Below are positions 6,379 to 8,502 of a stretch of 8,502 nucleotides of DNA, in pieces. Within the stretch, counting starts at the first letter, position 1. Each line of letters opens with the position of its first letter. The stretch spans positions 1 to 8,502 of the forward strand of contig JAFMRN010000092.1 in the NCBI GenBank assembly GCA_017354065.1. Direction: 5' to 3'. The notes beneath the pieces are model-generated. The model was given only the letters and a program-made list of their open reading frames with translations, was not told the origin of the DNA and did no database searches. The position numbers and the translations under genes are program-made. The stretch comes from Solirubrobacterales bacterium (GTDB lineage Bacteria > Actinomycetota > Thermoleophilia > Solirubrobacterales > Solirubrobacteraceae).

Positions 6379-6431
6379 GGTCGCTCAACTGCCCCAGAAT
6401 GCGTTAGTCATCGATCTGGGTCTCAACCGCC
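6379..6431 (+). repeat. Imperfect direct repeat upstream of the response regulator
   Basis: GGTCGCTCAACTGCC at 6379-6393 and GGTCTCAACCGCC at 6419-6431 share GGTC, TCAAC and GCC, with the TCAAC cores 38 bases apart. OmpR/PhoB regulators bind direct repeats and often control their own promoter, so these could be autoregulatory sites; the wide spacing argues against simple tandem half-sites. Between them a CCCAGA/TCTGGG inverted repeat (6394-6399 and 6415-6420) could form a stem. Confidence 0.3.
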
Positions 6432-6458
6432 AGCCCGGCCGATAGCATCGGCAACTGG

Positions 6459-7199
6459 ATGGACGAAGATCGCATTGAAATCCCAGATTCGCCGGTCGCC
6501 GGGCTGGATGCCTCGCTCAGCATCCTGGTCGTGGACGATGAGTCCGATCTGCGGGAGATGCTGAACCGCTCCTTCTCACGTGAGGGCCACAGCGTGACCG
6601 CGGTGCCTGACGGGCGCACCGCGATCGATCGTGCCGGCACCGAGCATTACGACATCATCCTGCTCGACGTGGCGCTGGGCGGCGGGCCCGACGGTTATGA
6701 GGTCTGCCGGACGCTGCGCGCGCGCCGCAACGTGACGCCGATCATCATGCTGACCGCGCTCGACTCCGAGGCCGATGCGGTACTCGGGCTCGAGGCCGGC
6801 GGCGACGACTATGTGACCAAGCCCTTCGGTCTGGCAGAGCTGCGCAGCCGGATCCGGGCCGTGCTGCGACGTGCGGGCACGCGGGCGCTGGGCGCCGAGC
6901 TGATCAACGTCGGCCCGATCTCCCTCGACCGCTCACAACGCGAGGTCAGCGTCGCGGGTGAGCCCGTGCGCCTGACCTTCAGCGAGTTCGAGCTGCTGGA
7001 CGCGCTGATGGCCGAACCCGGGCGCCTGTTGAACCGCCAGGAGCTGCTGCGCGCGATCTGGGGTGACAGCGCCTACCGCGACCCACGCGCGATTGACGTG
7101 CACATCCGTCACCTGCGGGAGAAGCTTGAACCGGAGCCGGACCAGCCGCAGTACATCCTGACCGTGCGCGGCGCCGGTTACCGACTCCGGAGCACGTAA
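6459..7199 (+). CDS. OmpR/PhoB-family response regulator
   Basis: A cytoplasmic DNA-binding output protein, activated by phosphate from the kinase encoded next. It has 246 residues: a receiver domain (about 20-139) with the acidic pair D26 and D27, phosphoacceptor D70 in IILLDVAL, T99 and K121 (VTKPFG), then a winged-helix domain (about 148-244) with the family features FSEFELLDALM, the recognition-helix region DVHIRHLREKL and the wing VRGAGYRL. About 20 residues precede the receiver, more than usual. The ATG at 6459 is the only usable start after the in-frame TAG at 6405, but it lacks a clear Shine-Dalgarno site, so leaderless or weak initiation is possible. Its TAA shares a base with the kinase ATG. 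Target genes are unknown; the divergent secreted-protein gene is a plausible candidate by position only. Confidence 0.94.
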   Translation: MDEDRIEIPDSPVAGLDASLSILVVDDESDLREMLNRSFSREGHSVTAVPDGRTAIDRAGTEHYDIILLDVALGGGPDGYEVCRTLRARRNVTPIIMLTALDSEADAVLGLEAGGDDYVTKPFGLAELRSRIRAVLRRAGTRALGAELINVGPISLDRSQREVSVAGEPVRLTFSEFELLDALMAEPGRLLNRQELLRAIWGDSAYRDPRAIDVHIRHLREKLEPEPDQPQYILTVRGAGYRLRST

Positions 7200-8502
7200 T
7201 GGGCACCCCGGCGGACGGGGAGCGCAAGCCGAGCATCCCCAGGCTCGTGCTGGGACGCGCGCGCAGGCCGGGTCTGTACGCCCTGGGCGGGTTCGGGCTC
7301 CGCGGCCGGATCGTCGGCGCGGTGCTGATCACGACCGTCGTGACGCTCGGCGTCGCCGCGCTGGTGCTCCTGCCCCAGCTGGAGCGCTCCCTGCGCAATG
7401 CATCGGAGACGGCGCTGTCCCAGGACATCGGGACGGTCAGCGGGCCGCTGAAACAGCTCGACCAGCTCGACTACCAGCAGATCGCGCTGCTGAACGTGCC
7501 CGCGTTCCGGGGGACGCCCCAGTATGAGCGCGCGCTGCGGATCAGCCAGCAGCTCAACAGCATCGAGCAGACACTGCGCGAGCGGCTCGGCACGCCGACG
7601 CTGTCCTTGATCGGGTACTTGGATGTCAGCGGTCACGGCCAGCCGGTCAGCGGCTTTGGCCCTTACAGCCAGAACACGATCAGGCCCGGCGACGATTACG
7701 CCGATGTCACCTCGCTGTTCACCCACAAGCGGCGCACGCCGTATCTGAGCTTCGGGACCGCCAGCGGCGCCCAGGTGGTCCGCGCCGCGATCCCGGTCGG
7801 CCACGACGGGGTCCTGGCGGTGCGCAAGTCAATCGACGAGATCCCGGCTGCCGTGCGGGCCGTCGGGCGCTCGTTTGAGGTCGCGGCCATGGCCGGACTG
7901 GTGCTGACCGCGCTGCTGGCGATCCCGCTGGCGGCAACGCTGGTGCGCCGGCTCCAGCGTTTGCGCCACGCCGCCCAGACGGTCGCGCAGAAGGGCATCG
8001 GCGCGGAGATGCCGACCGACCGCGCCCGGGACGAGGTCGGCGACCTGGCCCGCAGCTTCGCGATCATGCAGCGCCGGCTGTCCCACCAGGAGGAGGCGCG
8101 GCGCGCGTTTGTGGCCACCGCCAGCCACGAGCTGCGGACGCCGCTGGCCTCACTCGAGGGGATGCTGGAGCTGGTGGCCGACGACCTGCACGGCTCGGAG
8201 CCCGACCTGGAGGACGCGGCCACGCTGCTTGAGCGCGCGCGCGTACAGTCGCGGCGCCTCAGCCGCCTGGCCGGGGACCTGCTGGACCTGAGCCGGATCG
8301 ACGCCGAGGTGTCGCTGCGCTCAGAGCCGGTCGAGCTCGGCGAGCTGGGCCGGGCGGTCCTGGCCGAGTTCGAGCTGGGCCAGCGCGAGCGCCAGGTCCA
8401 CGCCCAGCTGACGGGGGAGGGCAAGCCGGTGTGGGTCCGCGCCGACCCGGGCAAGGCGGCGCAGATCCTGCGGATCCTGGTTGACAACGCGCTGCGGGTG
8501 GC
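7199..8502 (+). CDS. Membrane sensor histidine kinase, 3'-truncated by the window edge
   Basis: The sensor partner of the adjacent response regulator; it autophosphorylates on His and passes the phosphate on. The frame is open from the ATG at 7199 (overlapping the regulator's TAA by one base) to the window end, 434 codons. Residues 38-58 form the first membrane helix, about 60-227 an extracytoplasmic sensor region I cannot assign to a family, and 228-250 the second helix. A HAMP linker (about 248-298) with DEVGDL follows, then the HisKA H-box ATASHELRTPL with the phosphoacceptor H310, and the beginning of the ATPase domain, where the N-box VDNAL (D429, N430) is just reached before the sequence ends. 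The G boxes are therefore missing only because of the window limit. The sensor part has no Cys and is Gln-rich at 84-125; the ligand is unknown. Confidence 0.92.
   Translation, partial: MGTPADGERKPSIPRLVLGRARRPGLYALGGFGLRGRIVGAVLITTVVTLGVAALVLLPQLERSLRNASETALSQDIGTVSGPLKQLDQLDYQQIALLNVPAFRGTPQYERALRISQQLNSIEQTLRERLGTPTLSLIGYLDVSGHGQPVSGFGPYSQNTIRPGDDYADVTSLFTHKRRTPYLSFGTASGAQVVRAAIPVGHDGVLAVRKSIDEIPAAVRAVGRSFEVAAMAGLVLTALLAIPLAATLVRRLQRLRHAAQTVAQKGIGAEMPTDRARDEVGDLARSFAIMQRRLSHQEEARRAFVATASHELRTPLASLEGMLELVADDLHGSEPDLEDAATLLERARVQSRRLSRLAGDLLDLSRIDAEVSLRSEPVELGELGRAVLAEFELGQRERQVHAQLTGEGKPVWVRADPGKAAQILRILVDNALRV

Noticed and set aside
6290..6380. Cyclic di-GMP-I riboswitch on the minus strand
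   Set aside because: Short matches (GCAAGCC, GGACGCAA, and CGGGTCTAA in the wrong order) are present, but the expected order and the downstream paired elements are not, so I do not call it as a feature.
7696..8487. 263-codon minus-strand frame, and 7178-7804 minus
   Set aside because: Both are antisense to the histidine kinase, whose H-box, HAMP and N-box confirm the plus-strand frame. The translations are Arg/Ser- or Arg/Ala/Gln-rich shadows without motifs.

Overview
The window is GC-rich, uses GTG/TTG as well as ATG starts, and is densely packed, as expected of a high-GC actinobacterium. Three things point to class Thermoleophilia (Solirubrobacterales-like): the actinobacterial form of heme A synthase (IEFGNR in the second conserved helix, not the Bacillus-type His version), a large secreted protein with an LPPGL motif and a basic C-terminal repeat-like domain of a kind I associate with that class, and the absence of any streptomycete or mycobacterial hallmark. 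The placement is inference from remembered family features, not from a database search.

Layout: (1) positions 3-827, the 3' end of a heme A synthase gene (ctaA/COX15 family) running in from the left. (2) Positions 904-4457, five tightly coupled plus-strand genes: GHMP-type heptose-7-phosphate kinase (hddA-like), sugar-1-phosphate nucleotidyltransferase (hddC-like), SIS-domain sedoheptulose-7-phosphate isomerase (gmhA-like), HAD phosphatase (gmhB-like) and a small transaldolase. Each start overlaps the previous stop (by 1, 4, 4 and 25 bases), so this is an operon with translational coupling. (3) Positions 4487-6247, a minus-strand gene for a large exported protein, convergent with the operon and only 29 bases from it. 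(4) Positions 6248-6458, a divergent intergenic region with a 10-bp palindrome, hairpins and a direct repeat. (5) Positions 6459-8502, a plus-strand two-component system: an OmpR/PhoB-type response regulator and a membrane histidine kinase, the kinase cut by the window end.

The five operon genes make up a whole pathway to a nucleotide-activated heptose. Transaldolase makes or balances sedoheptulose 7-phosphate, the isomerase turns it into D-glycero-D-manno-heptose 7-phosphate, the GHMP kinase phosphorylates C1, the HAD phosphatase removes the 7-phosphate, and the nucleotidyltransferase activates the 1-phosphate, most likely as GDP-D-glycero-alpha-D-manno-heptose. No epimerase or glycosyltransferase is in the window, so the acceptor (cell-surface polysaccharide, glycoprotein or secondary metabolite) is not shown.

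The most notable observations are the dedicated transaldolase inside the heptose operon, the altered metal- and phosphate-site residues of the isomerase, and the structured leader and bipartite architecture of the secreted protein. I saw no tRNA, rRNA, CRISPR array, insertion sequence or phage gene.
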